A stretch of 64,000 nt of DNA from Candidatus Sulfuricurvum sp. RIFRC-1 (GTDB taxonomy: Bacteria; Campylobacterota; Campylobacteria; Campylobacterales; Sulfurimonadaceae), in contig NC_020505.1 in NCBI RefSeq assembly GCF_000310245.1, forward strand, positions 2,018,001-2,082,000, given 5' to 3'. Positions within the stretch are counted from its first letter, which is position 1; every line of letters begins with the position of its first letter. The translations under genes and the position numbers were made by a program. Of the stretch, positions 34,114-43,770 are shown piece by piece. The notes beneath the pieces were generated by a model. The model saw only the letters and a list, made by a program, of their open reading frames with translations, made no database searches and was not told the DNA's origin.

Positions 34114-36117
34114 ATGAAGAAGTTTACTATCCTCTCTTTGACAGCAGTTGCTGCCCTTGCCTCAGAACCTATCACGATTCAAAAAATTACCGTAGAAGCT
34201 TCTGCACCTAAAGGTGATACAAAAGCTATCAATGCAGACGAAATTGTCAAGTTTTCTCGCCAAAGCGATTTGGGTGAAATGCTCTCAGGTGCTCTCCCTG
34301 AAATTACCCATGTTCGTACAACCTCAATCGGTAATGACATTGTTTTACGCGGATTTAAAAAAGACAACCTTAACGTCACTATCGACGATGCCAAAATATG
34401 CGGCGCATGTCCGAACCGTATGGATCCACCGGCAATGCACATCTCTTCGAGCCAAATTGCAAACGTTGAAGTGCAAGAAGGGCCTTTTGACGTAACGCAG
34501 TTTGGGAGCCTTGGAGGTGCCATTAACGTTGTTACCAAAGATCCTGAAAAAGGTCTCCACGGAGAAATTTCTGCAACATTGGGAAGTTATGATTACCGCA
34601 AAATTTCCACCACGGTTGAAGGGGGAAATGATGCTATTCAAGCACTTGTAGGATACAGCCGTGAGACAAGCGGTCAATACAAAGACGGTGATAGTAAAAC
34701 CATGGCTGAACAAGCAGATGGAGCACCTGCAAATCAACGTTATTCCACTGCACACAAAAATGATGATGCGTATGCACGTCAAAATTTCTGGGCGAAAATC
34801 GTCGGTAATATCGGTGAGAACCAAAAACTAACCCTCAACTACTTCGGTGACCGTGCGGATGATGTTCTCTATGCACGCTATCCAATGGATGCGTTAAAAG
34901 ACGATACCGATATGTTCAAAGCTGCGTATCAACTTTTCAGTCTCGGAGCCTTTTCCGAAGAACTTCTCATTGAAGCGTATCATTCAAAAGTAAAACATGA
35001 AATGGGAACCGATTTTAGAGCATCAGCGACCAGTGCTGCAGCGACAATGGTATCTCCGGTCGATGCAACCATTCAGGGAATTCGTGTCGAAAACAGTGCT
35101 TCTCTCAATGAAACTGAGGTTATCCTCGGAATCGATCTCTCAAAGCGTAATTGGAACGGAACAAAAGGATCACGACTCAACCCTTATGCTCAAATACAGA
35201 TCCCAGATGCTGATACCGATAACATCGGCCTTTACGCAAAAGCATCTCAATCTTTTGATGCATGGGATCTCAGCGGAGGGTTACGGTATGATGATACTCA
35301 TATCGATGCCGATCAAAACTTGATGGCAACTGCAAAAGACCGCGATTACGACAATATCAGTGCGAACGTACTAGGGCGTTATCACTACAGTAGTAACGGA
35401 AATCTCTTTATCGGAATCGGACAGACATCTCGTGTTCCAGATGCACGAGAACTCTATTTTGCCAGTGTTGGCAATACCAATTTAAACGAGACAATCAACC
35501 GTGAAATCGATATGGGTGTCGAGCATACGTTTGGTAATCTCCATCTCAAAGGTACGGTATTCTACAGCGATTTAAAAGACTACATTTATGCCTATAAAGT
35601 TGTAGGATCAACTACCTCGTTTGCAAATATAGATGCGCGTATTGTCGGTGGAGATGTTACCGCTGATTATATTCTAAATAAGGAATGGAGTATTGAATCG
35701 GGCATGGCATATCAAAGAGGGACAAAAGAAAATGTTAATCAACTCGACTCTCTCGCAACACTTCCGCAAACTGACAAAGATCTTGCCGATATCCCACCGC
35801 TTAAAGGACGTATTGCACTGGTATTCGATGACGCTAAAAACTATGCTGAAGCCGAGTTTATAGCGGCTAAACACCAAACATACGATGAAAATAACGGCGA
35901 GCAAGCGATTGCCGGATACGGGGTTTTAAATCTCAAATACGGTACCGAGTTGGGTAACGGTTTCTCTGTGAGTGCAGGAATCAACAACTTCTTTGATCGC
36001 ACCTATGCGGTTAGTAACAGCTATATCGGACTAACCACTATCATGGAAGGCGCACAGCCTCTCGTTCTAAACGAACCGGGACGTAATTTTTATGCCACGG
36101 TTGCTTATAAATTCTAA
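34114..36117 (+). CDS. TonB-dependent receptor, OprC/NosA-like copper type
   Basis: A 667-residue outer-membrane receptor with a signal peptide (about residues 1-16), plug domain and C-terminal barrel ending in VAYKF. The plug contains CGACPNRMDPP, placing C99 and M103 in a CxxxM pattern, and the barrel start has H295-E-M297 (HxM). These two motifs are the copper site described for Pseudomonas OprC. It therefore probably imports copper rather than iron-siderophores. AAGGA precedes the ATG. The adjacent NUDIX gene is convergent. Confidence 0.88.
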   Translation: MKKFTILSLTAVAALASEPITIQKITVEASAPKGDTKAINADEIVKFSRQSDLGEMLSGALPEITHVRTTSIGNDIVLRGFKKDNLNVTIDDAKICGACPNRMDPPAMHISSSQIANVEVQEGPFDVTQFGSLGGAINVVTKDPEKGLHGEISATLGSYDYRKISTTVEGGNDAIQALVGYSRETSGQYKDGDSKTMAEQADGAPANQRYSTAHKNDDAYARQNFWAKIVGNIGENQKLTLNYFGDRADDVLYARYPMDALKDDTDMFKAAYQLFSLGAFSEELLIEAYHSKVKHEMGTDFRASATSAAATMVSPVDATIQGIRVENSASLNETEVILGIDLSKRNWNGTKGSRLNPYAQIQIPDADTDNIGLYAKASQSFDAWDLSGGLRYDDTHIDADQNLMATAKDRDYDNISANVLGRYHYSSNGNLFIGIGQTSRVPDARELYFASVGNTNLNETINREIDMGVEHTFGNLHLKGTVFYSDLKDYIYAYKVVGSTTSFANIDARIVGGDVTADYILNKEWSIESGMAYQRGTKENVNQLDSLATLPQTDKDLADIPPLKGRIALVFDDAKNYAEAEFIAAKHQTYDENNGEQAIAGYGVLNLKYGTELGNGFSVSAGINNFFDRTYAVSNSYIGLTTIMEGAQPLVLNEPGRNFYATVAYKF

Positions 36118-36710
36118 TCCTTGCCCTTCCGGGCATTTGACTCTTTAGTAACGACTTCTTTATTCTCCAAAAACCATCCAAAGCCGAACATTAATCCGGG
36201 TGTCTTCGCTTTGGTCTCATCCATCACAAATGTTTTCGCTTCCTTTACCGAAATCTCGACAACTTCGATAACCTCCACATCAACTCCCCCGCCCTCGCTT
36301 ACTCGCATCGTTTCATTAACTCGTGCAAAGTAAAGTGTCTGGACCGATCCGGCAAATCCTACTGCCGTATAAAATGAGGTGATTTTCTCGATTTTCTCCA
36401 ATGGGACGTGATATCCGCACTCTTCGAGAATCTCTTCATGTGCTATTTCAACAAGCGATTTATCTTTATCCACAATACCGGCGCACAACTCATACGTATA
36501 GCCATCACCCTGTTTGAGATAGACAGGGGGACGAAACTGTTTTACCACGACAAAAGTATCCTTCTCATCATGGTATAAAAGTATCGCAACGCTATCATGT
36601 ACTTCCACCATATCCCATATTTTGGATACACCGTTCTGGAAATATGACATCCTTTTAGGCTTCACAAAATTAGAATTTTCACACGCTACAATCGTGACGT
36701 TGGTAATCAT
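36114..36710 (-). CDS. NUDIX hydrolase, ADP-/UDP-sugar type
   Basis: A 198-residue hydrolase of nucleoside diphosphates. The Nudix helix reads GIVDKDKSLVEIAHEEILEE, which keeps the catalytic EExG-type end but has Lys and Glu in place of the usual first Glu and the Arg. KQFRPPVY before it resembles UDP-glucose/ADP-ribose pyrophosphatases of the NUDT14 kind. The substrate is unproven. Its end overlaps the receptor stop by four bases. Confidence 0.82.
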   Translation of the reverse strand: MITNVTIVACENSNFVKPKRMSYFQNGVSKIWDMVEVHDSVAILLYHDEKDTFVVVKQFRPPVYLKQGDGYTYELCAGIVDKDKSLVEIAHEEILEECGYHVPLEKIEKITSFYTAVGFAGSVQTLYFARVNETMRVSEGGGVDVEVIEVVEISVKEAKTFVMDETKAKTPGLMFGFGWFLENKEVVTKESNARKGKD

Positions 36711-36719
36711 TTACACCCT

Positions 36720-37919
36720 TTAGAAAGGTTTTGGTTTGAACGTCGAGCTGTCGATATAATAGGTTTCATGAAAATCAAAATAAGGTTTTCGAACCGGTTT
36801 ATTTTTCAGTGCTTGTTTGAATTTTTTATCCATTTTGTCTCGGATTGCAAGAAATACCTTACGCTCTTTACCGCTGAAACCTTCCGTTTTTTTCTTCATA
36901 ACACTCAATGGGTCAATCGCACTGCTCCCTCGATACATCCCAAAATGTAGATGTGGACCGGAGGATAGTCCGCTCGAGCCAACATAGCCTATGATATCGC
37001 CTTGTTTAACGCTTGAACCCGAATGGACCCCTTTTTTAAACGATTTTTGATGAGCATAAAGGCTCGTCAAGCCATTACTATGGCGTATCTTAATCGTTTT
37101 CCCATACCCATTCGAATATCCGGCAAAGCTGACACGCCCCTCTCCCGTTGAGAGAATCGGCGTCCCGGGGCGTGCTCCAAAATCAACCCCTAAATGGGCA
37201 CGATAACGATGAAGTACCGGATGATAGCGGCGTTTTGTAAAGCGGGAGGTAATCCGGGAATTACGGATAGGGAGTTTAAACAAAAATTTCTCATATTGTC
37301 CCCCTTTTTCATCGTAGAAACGGCCATCCGTATGGCGATAAATCGCAACACGTTTACCATTGATTTCAACCATTGCCCCATGCACTTCCGGCATTGAAAA
37401 CGGCTTACCTAAACGATATTTTTGAGTATATATCATAATGATCGGATCACCCGGCTGCAACCCTTTTCGGAAATCTACTTTACCTTTAAACATTTTGACA
37501 AAGCTGGAAGCCAAATTTTTAGAGCCGGTAGTTTTTAAAATATCATCGTAAGGGAGGCTCTGGATCGGGACATAGAGCGTTTCCGTATACTCTTCGCTGA
37601 TAATCGGAACAACTTTCATCTCATAGCGACGTTTGGGTGTGAGATAAAGCTGCAATTGCAATTCGTCATTCACCGGGATAAGAATCTGACGAATAATATT
37701 TTTATTATCCAAAACCATTTGGCAATTAGCGCTGTAAGGGATATCTTCGGTGAGTTTTTGATCCTCTTTATCCAGATTGTAGTAAACCGTTAGCGGAAGT
37801 TTTTTACGCTCTAAAAAAGAGAGGAAACTTTCACCGTCTTTCCACTTAAACGGTTTTACAGAGCCACCGAAAAGGAGAAGGGGCAATAACAATAATGCAA
37901 AAAAACGACCCATTCTCAT
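36720..37919 (-). CDS. M23 peptidoglycan endopeptidase, Csd3/Pgp3-like
   Basis: A 399-residue secreted metallopeptidase with a signal peptide (about residues 1-18), a long N-terminal region and a C-terminal M23 (LytM) domain. Zinc ligands and catalytic histidine lie in HLGVDFGARPG and in GPHLHFG. The size and two-part layout match Csd3 of Helicobacter and Pgp3 of Campylobacter, which trim peptidoglycan cross-links and set helical cell shape. It lies nine bases upstream of the NUDIX gene. Confidence 0.88.
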   Translation of the reverse strand: MRMGRFFALLLLPLLLFGGSVKPFKWKDGESFLSFLERKKLPLTVYYNLDKEDQKLTEDIPYSANCQMVLDNKNIIRQILIPVNDELQLQLYLTPKRRYEMKVVPIISEEYTETLYVPIQSLPYDDILKTTGSKNLASSFVKMFKGKVDFRKGLQPGDPIIMIYTQKYRLGKPFSMPEVHGAMVEINGKRVAIYRHTDGRFYDEKGGQYEKFLFKLPIRNSRITSRFTKRRYHPVLHRYRAHLGVDFGARPGTPILSTGEGRVSFAGYSNGYGKTIKIRHSNGLTSLYAHQKSFKKGVHSGSSVKQGDIIGYVGSSGLSSGPHLHFGMYRGSSAIDPLSVMKKKTEGFSGKERKVFLAIRDKMDKKFKQALKNKPVRKPYFDFHETYYIDSSTFKPKPF

Positions 37920-37996
37920 CCTTGATCAAAATACGCTTCTTAAGCGAAAAAGATTTAAATGATAGCAAAAATTCCATTTACAAAGATGTGATAAGC

Positions 37997-38002
37997 TATA
38001 AT
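37997..38002 (+). promoter_or_regulatory. TATAAT -10 box
   Basis: GCTATAATCGC lies 30 bases before the ATG of the PgbA-like gene, with AAAAGG near the start. Confidence 0.5.
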
Positions 38003-38032
38003 CGCTATTAATTACTTTACCAAAAGGTTACC

Positions 38033-38830
38033 ATGATGCGCATCTGGCTTACTACTTTTCTCGTGTGCGGCGTTTTAAACGCCTCTTCCATAACGACACC
38101 GTTGCTCGAAGTCCAAGAATCTCGTGCAACCATCGTAGCTGAAAATCTACGTGAGGGGATGAGCGGATTTATCGTTCGAAAATTTGATGCTACTCACAGC
38201 ACTATTATTGCCAACGCACGTGTGGAACAACTAAATCCGACTAATGGCCGTGCAATTTTACGCCTGAGCGATTATGACGGGCTTCGCCAGAACTCACTTC
38301 CTACCGGCAACTGGGCACCAGCACCCTCTGATACTGCCGTATTGGCTCACGATTATGAGCGTGCCCTCTTAATCGCTCCCAATGATGATTCCTACGATAC
38401 AATCACCAAAAGTATCGCCGGCATAGAGTGGATCCACCCTGACAACTACGCAACCTATCTCTCGTATGAAGGGCATCCTACGCCTCTTGTCGAAGACTTT
38501 AGACGTTATTGCACCGCGAATTCCATAGGGTTGCTCTACATTCAAAGCGCCCAGAACCTCTTTACCCTTGATTGTAAAAGCTTTACACTCTTGCAAAGTA
38601 CCCCTTCTATGAGCAATGCGGCCAAAGAACAAACTCCATTCTTTACCCGCATTCCAACTATTCGTGCAGCATGGTGGGGAGAGGGAAGTTCACGATTGGA
38701 GAGCTACGAACCTTACTATCTAGAGCAAATTGCTTTAAACAATTCAAAAAACAAAGAATTATATGAGCTCTACAAAGCAAAATTTAGTGACAAAAGCGCA
38801 CTATTGCGCTATTTTGATTTGAAGGAATAA
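38033..38830 (+). CDS. PgbA N-terminal-domain protein
   Basis: A 265-residue secreted protein (signal peptide about residues 1-17) resembling the N-terminal domain of the Helicobacter plasminogen-binding proteins PgbA/PgbB. That domain occurs widely in the phylum, also in free-living species, so plasminogen binding is unlikely to be its native role. It lies two bases before glcD, so co-expression is likely. Confidence 0.75.
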   Translation: MMRIWLTTFLVCGVLNASSITTPLLEVQESRATIVAENLREGMSGFIVRKFDATHSTIIANARVEQLNPTNGRAILRLSDYDGLRQNSLPTGNWAPAPSDTAVLAHDYERALLIAPNDDSYDTITKSIAGIEWIHPDNYATYLSYEGHPTPLVEDFRRYCTANSIGLLYIQSAQNLFTLDCKSFTLLQSTPSMSNAAKEQTPFFTRIPTIRAAWWGEGSSRLESYEPYYLEQIALNNSKNKELYELYKAKFSDKSALLRYFDLKE

Positions 38831-38832
38831 CA

Positions 38833-40218
38833 ATGCTCTCGTCCAGTGCCATTGACTTTTTTACCAATTTACTCGGAAAAGAGAATGTCTACAGCGATAA
38901 AGCGCACCTCATCGCCTACAGCTATGATGCTACACGCGAAAAATTTGAGCCCGAAGCCGTTTTATTTCCCCGCCACGAGGGTGATGTCAGTGATATTTTA
39001 AAATACTGTAATGAGCACCGTATCGTAATCGTCCCGCGCGGAGCGGGAAGCGGTTTTACCGGGGGAGCACTTCCCTCTTCCGGCGGCATTGTTTTGGCAT
39101 TCGAAAAACATATGAATAAAATTTTAGAGATCGATATGCAAAACATGGTTGCGATCGTTCAGCCGGGTGTGGTTAACATGGAACTTCAACGTGCCGTTGA
39201 AGCAGTCGGTCTTTTTTATCCGCCCGATCCGGCGAGCCAAGAGTACTCGACGATCGGCGGTAATGTCAACGAAAATGCCGGCGGTATGCGTGCCGCCAAA
39301 TATGGGATTACCAAAGACTATGTGATGGCTATGCGTGCAGTACTCCCTAATGGTGATATCATCAAAGCAGGTAAACGTACCATCAAGGATGTCGCCGGAT
39401 ATAACATTACTGGGATTTTGATCGCCTCCGAGGGGACGTTAGCCGTCACGACTGAAGTGACCCTCAAACTCCTCTCAAAGCCTAAAATGACAAAAACAGC
39501 GATGGGAATTTTCCCCACCGTTCATTCAGCGATGGAAGCGGTTTATAAAACAATGGCGAGCGGTGTTACCCCTGTTGCCATGGAATTTTTGGACAATCTC
39601 ACCATTCGCTCAGTGGAACAAGTCTACAAAAAAGGACTTCCGATTGAAGCGGGAGCGATCCTCGTTACCGATGTTGATGGCAATCTCGAAGAAGATCTCG
39701 ACTTCCAACTCTCGTTAATCCAAAAAGTATTTCAAGAAAACGGATGCAGCGAATTTAAAATCGCAAAAGATAAACAAGAAGCCAGTGATTTGTGGTTTGC
39801 CCGCCGTAATGCCAGCCAATCACTCTCCGTCTATGGTTCTAAAAAAATCAACGAAGATGTTACCGTTCCCCGTTCAGCACTCCCGGAACTTCTCGAAAAA
39901 TTTGATGCGATTGCCAAAAAATATAACATCAATATCCCATGCTTTGGTCATACGGGAGATGGCAATGTTCATACCAACGTTATGGTGGATGGAAAAGACC
40001 CGGAAGCGGTCAAAATTGGTTACGAAGCAATCCGTGAAGTGTTTCAAGCCACGATCGATCTTGGCGGTACACTCAGTGGAGAACACGGTATCGGACTTGC
40101 CAAAGCTCCGTACATGTCGATGGCATTTACCCCTGAAGAAATGGCATTGTTTCAATCGATCAAACGGGCGTTTGATCCCAATAATATCCTCAACCCTTCC
40201 AAAATGGGGCTTGAATAG
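38833..40218 (+). CDS. glcD: FAD-linked glycolate/lactate oxidase subunit
   Basis: A 461-residue FAD-binding (PCMH-type) oxidase of the GlcD/D-lactate dehydrogenase family. The FAD-site segment RGAGSGFTGGALPS lies near residue 63, GGNVNENAGGMRA near 140, and the C-terminal catalytic GHTGDGNVHTN and GTLSGEHGIGLAK near 375 and 415. Partner subunits GlcE and GlcF are not adjacent, so it may act as a single-chain dehydrogenase. It precedes yihY by three bases. Confidence 0.9.
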   Translation: MLSSSAIDFFTNLLGKENVYSDKAHLIAYSYDATREKFEPEAVLFPRHEGDVSDILKYCNEHRIVIVPRGAGSGFTGGALPSSGGIVLAFEKHMNKILEIDMQNMVAIVQPGVVNMELQRAVEAVGLFYPPDPASQEYSTIGGNVNENAGGMRAAKYGITKDYVMAMRAVLPNGDIIKAGKRTIKDVAGYNITGILIASEGTLAVTTEVTLKLLSKPKMTKTAMGIFPTVHSAMEAVYKTMASGVTPVAMEFLDNLTIRSVEQVYKKGLPIEAGAILVTDVDGNLEEDLDFQLSLIQKVFQENGCSEFKIAKDKQEASDLWFARRNASQSLSVYGSKKINEDVTVPRSALPELLEKFDAIAKKYNINIPCFGHTGDGNVHTNVMVDGKDPEAVKIGYEAIREVFQATIDLGGTLSGEHGIGLAKAPYMSMAFTPEEMALFQSIKRAFDPNNILNPSKMGLE

Positions 40219-40221
40219 CCG

Positions 40222-41028
40222 ATGAATCTGAAAGCACTCCTGAGACATATACGACTTTTTTTCCTCATGCTCTTCGATCGGGAAATTACTGTATATGCCT
40301 CAAGTCTCAGCTTTTATACGATTTTTACGGTTGTCCCGTTACTCATCATCTCACTCAGTTTGATCGCCAATGTACCGGTATTTGAAGAACAATACGCCAA
40401 AATTCAAATCTTTATTTTTGATAATATCATGCCGGTACAGACAGCGGCTATTGCTGGGTATCTCGAATCTTTTTTCCGAAATTCCGTACAGCTTGGGATC
40501 ATCGGATTTGCAACGATGGTTGTCTCATCGTTACTCTTTTTTCAAAACTTCGAACATATTGTCGGTAAAATTTTCAAAACCTCTAAGCGGAAAATCTGGG
40601 ATGCTATCACGACCTATTGGACGCTTATCACCCTCACACCCATTGTTTTAATCGCTTCCATGAGCCTTAAAGCTTATTTAGAAGCAAATATCAGCGGATT
40701 TGCGCTGAGCGCCCTCTCGATTTTCCCTTTTCTCTTGCTGTGGAGTATTTTCTTTTTGATCTATAAAATTGCTGTCAATGCCGATGTCTCGATTAAAGCA
40801 GCAGCAATCAGCTCATTTATCGTAGCCGTTGTTTGGGGAATCGCTAAAAATAGTTTTGTCCAATACGTTTTTTATAATAAAACCTACGCCACGATGTACG
40901 GCTCTTTTTCAGCCCTTATCTTTTTTTTCTTATGGATTTACGTCTCGTGGATCATCGTTATCTATGGGATGAAGCTATGCTATCTGATAAACCGCGCTAC
41001 CCAGCGTAGCGAGACCCAAAACACCTAA
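40222..41028 (+). CDS. YihY/BrkB-family inner-membrane protein
   Basis: A 268-residue membrane protein with about six helices. SFYTIFTVVPLLIISLS near residue 30 and the C-terminal YGSFSALIFFFLWIYVSW are family marks. The family was once called RNase BN by error; it is thought to be a transporter or lipid-related membrane protein. It follows glcD closely. Its 3' end overlaps convergent comEC by 54 bases. Confidence 0.85.
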   Translation: MNLKALLRHIRLFFLMLFDREITVYASSLSFYTIFTVVPLLIISLSLIANVPVFEEQYAKIQIFIFDNIMPVQTAAIAGYLESFFRNSVQLGIIGFATMVVSSLLFFQNFEHIVGKIFKTSKRKIWDAITTYWTLITLTPIVLIASMSLKAYLEANISGFALSALSIFPFLLLWSIFFLIYKIAVNADVSIKAAAISSFIVAVVWGIAKNSFVQYVFYNKTYATMYGSFSALIFFFLWIYVSWIIVIYGMKLCYLINRATQRSETQNT

Positions 41029-42237
41029 GCTCCAAAAAGCCTCTTTTCGCCACATAGAACCCAACGCCAAAATGACACTCATAACCCCTATCCAGATCGG
41101 GATTGTTACGGTATTAATATCCCCTGCTTCAAACATTTGTAGTAAATAAGGGTCAAAAATATCCCCCCACGGTGTTAAATGCAACGCTAAAACAATCGGA
41201 TAATAGAGGTTAAACACTAAGGCAAGAGGTATTGAGCCCATATGCCACCAGCCAAACGTTCCGAAAATAGAAAGCGAGATCGGCAACAGTACCAAATAGC
41301 ACCAAATATGAAGTGCTAAAAATATCTGCCATGGTTTCCAATGCTCATAATATCGGATAAAGATAAAGATGGAGAGGACACCAAACGACGAAAACCAAAA
41401 ACCCAGTGAGAAAAAAAGTTTTGGAAAAAATGCGAGCAATACTCCAACTGCGATCAAAAGTGTTTGAAGCGAAACAATTTTGATACCCCGATCATAGAGC
41501 CAATATCCCACGGCAATCATCCCCAATGCCCTCACCATCGGCGGAATGAATTCCAACGCCCACAAATAGAAAAATAAGATTCCAAATACGAAAAAGAAAA
41601 GATCCCGATTGCCGTGACGGTAGGGAAAATAACGGTTCTGTAACCACCGATAGGGGGGACGAAGGAGAAAATAAGCAATCAGTGTGATAATACCGTAATG
41701 ATACCCGCTAATCGAGAGGATATGACTCAGTCCCATCGCTCCTACTAGCGATTGAAACTCCTGAGACATCGGTGTTGCAACAAAAAGGGCACCGTAAAGC
41801 TCTCTCATCCACTGATCTCCATGCTCTGATGTAATACGACGATACCATTGTTCTTTGAGACTGAGTTTTGGATAGACTTCGATAATCACACCACGAGTAT
41901 GCATCCCTTTTAAGAAATCGATAAAAGTGACGTTCGCTACCTGTAATTCTACCATCACTTCACGTCCGCGAAGATCACGCAGATAGGGTGACATAGCGCA
42001 TCGGACATATGAGCCGTTTTCGAGTCGAAGCTTCATGGAGCTCTTAGGCTTATCGGCGATCAGGCGTACTTCTTGATCGATTACTTCAGCACGTACGAGG
42101 GGATCGTCAAAGGTTTTAAGTTCGGTAAATTTATAGTATTCGTACGAAAGGGAGAGAGAAGCGATAAAAAGGAGAAAGAGGATGAAAAGCGAGCCGCTTT
42201 TGAGCTCGAAAAGGTCAACGCGCTCGAGCTTGCTCAT
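40975..42237 (-). CDS. comEC: ComEC/Rec2 DNA-uptake channel, short form
   Basis: A 420-residue protein with at least eight membrane helices. LSHILSISGYHYGIITLIAYF is the competence-domain signature. The N-terminal segment before it holds the OB-like periplasmic part. The metallo-hydrolase domain found in longer ComEC proteins is absent, as in other members of this phylum. It forms the inner-membrane pore for single-stranded DNA uptake. It follows dnaB on the same strand after a family A repeat; dnaB-comEC adjacency is also known in Helicobacter pylori. Confidence 0.85.
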   Translation of the reverse strand: MSKLERVDLFELKSGSLFILFLLFIASLSLSYEYYKFTELKTFDDPLVRAEVIDQEVRLIADKPKSSMKLRLENGSYVRCAMSPYLRDLRGREVMVELQVANVTFIDFLKGMHTRGVIIEVYPKLSLKEQWYRRITSEHGDQWMRELYGALFVATPMSQEFQSLVGAMGLSHILSISGYHYGIITLIAYFLLRPPYRWLQNRYFPYRHGNRDLFFFVFGILFFYLWALEFIPPMVRALGMIAVGYWLYDRGIKIVSLQTLLIAVGVLLAFFPKLFFSLGFWFSSFGVLSIFIFIRYYEHWKPWQIFLALHIWCYLVLLPISLSIFGTFGWWHMGSIPLALVFNLYYPIVLALHLTPWGDIFDPYLLQMFEAGDINTVTIPIWIGVMSVILALGSMWRKEAFWSLGVLGLATLGSAVYQIA

Positions 42238-42252
42238 CTATTCTCCTTTTTC

Positions 42253-42313
42253 CCCGTTCGCCCTGAGCCTGTCGAAGGGTATATTCATGGTTCGACAGGC
42301 TCACCACGAACGG
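42253..42313. repeat. Family A repeat, copy 5
   Basis: The shortest copy: CGTTCGCCCTGAGCCTGTCG, a spacer, then GGTTCGACAGGCTCACCACG. It fills the gap between dnaB and comEC almost exactly. Confidence 0.75.
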
Positions 42314-42315
42314 AT

Positions 42316-43770
42316 TTATATTATCGGCATCGAAACGTTTTGGACACCTTCATCGATATTCATCGTCGCACTTTTCATATCGATACTCTCATAAACGATC
42401 TGCGCAGCACCAAATGTCGGTTTATCAACAAAGCGGGTGAATTTTTTCTGGAACATCAGTTTCACATGTCCGGTCGGACCGTTACGCTGTTTACCGATAA
42501 TGATCTCGGCTTCTTCTTCCTCTTTCTCGACATATTTGGAGATAAACTCTTTTCCGGCCGAAATCGCCTCTTTTTCCCGCTCTTTTTCCTCTTTGTAGAG
42601 ATAAACATCGTTACGATAAACGAAAAGGATGATATCGGCATCCTGCTCGATCGATCCCGACTCACGGATATCACTGAGCATCGGACGTTTATCCGAGCGC
42701 GATTCGAGTCCGCGATTGAGCTGAGAGAGGGCGACAATCGGAATCCCAAGCTCACGTGCCAACATTTTTAACCCGCGTGAAATTTCACTGACTTCGAGGT
42801 GACGATCTTTTCCCCCCGTACCGTTCATGATTTGGAGGTAGTCGATGACGGCTACTTCGATCTCAGGATGACGGCTTTTGAGTTTACGGAGTTTGGAGCG
42901 GAGTTGATGGATATTGATGGAGCCGTGATCGTCCACGAAAAGCTTGGAGCGACGCATCTTATCAACCGCATCATTGAGCTGTTTGTACTCCTGCGGATTC
43001 ATATCCCCGACACGAAGCCGCTGAAGCTGAATAGAGGTTTGAACACTGAGTAGACGGAGCATCAACTGCTCTGCCGGCATCTCCAGTGAAAAGAAGGCGA
43101 CCCCTTTGCCTTTATCGAGAAGATTTTGAACCATATTAAGGGCGAATGACGTTTTCCCCATTGCCGGACGGGCGGCGATGATAACCAGATCCCCTTTACC
43201 GAATCCCGTCGTCATTTTATTGAGTTCCGCATACCCCGTATCGACACCGACAAGGACCGAATCTCCGCGCGCTTTCATCTCTTCGATATAAGCCAGCGTC
43301 TCATCGGCAATCGATGGGGCATCTTTAAAATCGGTTGCTTGAGAACTTTGGGTAATTTCATAAAGCTTTTGCTCAACCAAATCAACGACGTCGGTTCCGC
43401 TCAGCTCCTCTTCGAGGGTAACCCGCTTGATCTCCGTCGTCAGGGTAAGGAGATGGCGTTTGATTGCTTTGTCTTTAATCTCTTGAACATACGCTTTGGT
43501 ATTGGCAATCGGATTCGCGGTGAGGATATCGACCATCACCCTCTCATCGAATTTCTGTTTGCTCGTCAACTCTTTACGGAGAAACTCTTCATCGATAGGG
43601 AGATCACGATGGGCTAAGCTCATCATCGCGCGATAAATCTCCTGATGCGCCGCGAGATAAAAATCCTCCGGAGTTAATACCGCATCAAACTCATCAAACT
43701 GAGCAGGATCAAAAATGATAGAACTGAGGACGGAGCGCTCAAATGCTAAATTATATAAAGACTCTTCCAT
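42316..43770 (-). CDS. dnaB: Replicative DNA helicase DnaB
   Basis: A 484-residue hexameric helicase driving the replication fork. The N-terminal helical domain starts MEESLYNLAFERSVLSSI; Walker A is AARPAMGKTSFALN near residue 205; VIDYLQIM and RESGSIEQDADIILF follow in the RecA-like domain. Length and motifs are normal, with no intein. It starts next to the stop of ispG. Confidence 0.95.
   Translation of the reverse strand: MEESLYNLAFERSVLSSIIFDPAQFDEFDAVLTPEDFYLAAHQEIYRAMMSLAHRDLPIDEEFLRKELTSKQKFDERVMVDILTANPIANTKAYVQEIKDKAIKRHLLTLTTEIKRVTLEEELSGTDVVDLVEQKLYEITQSSQATDFKDAPSIADETLAYIEEMKARGDSVLVGVDTGYAELNKMTTGFGKGDLVIIAARPAMGKTSFALNMVQNLLDKGKGVAFFSLEMPAEQLMLRLLSVQTSIQLQRLRVGDMNPQEYKQLNDAVDKMRRSKLFVDDHGSINIHQLRSKLRKLKSRHPEIEVAVIDYLQIMNGTGGKDRHLEVSEISRGLKMLARELGIPIVALSQLNRGLESRSDKRPMLSDIRESGSIEQDADIILFVYRNDVYLYKEEKEREKEAISAGKEFISKYVEKEEEEAEIIIGKQRNGPTGHVKLMFQKKFTRFVDKPTFGAAQIVYESIDMKSATMNIDEGVQNVSMPII

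Noticed and set aside
38033-38830. Host plasminogen-binding virulence factor
   Set aside because: Only the N-terminal PgbA-type domain is present and the gene set suggests a free-living organism; the binding function is not supported.
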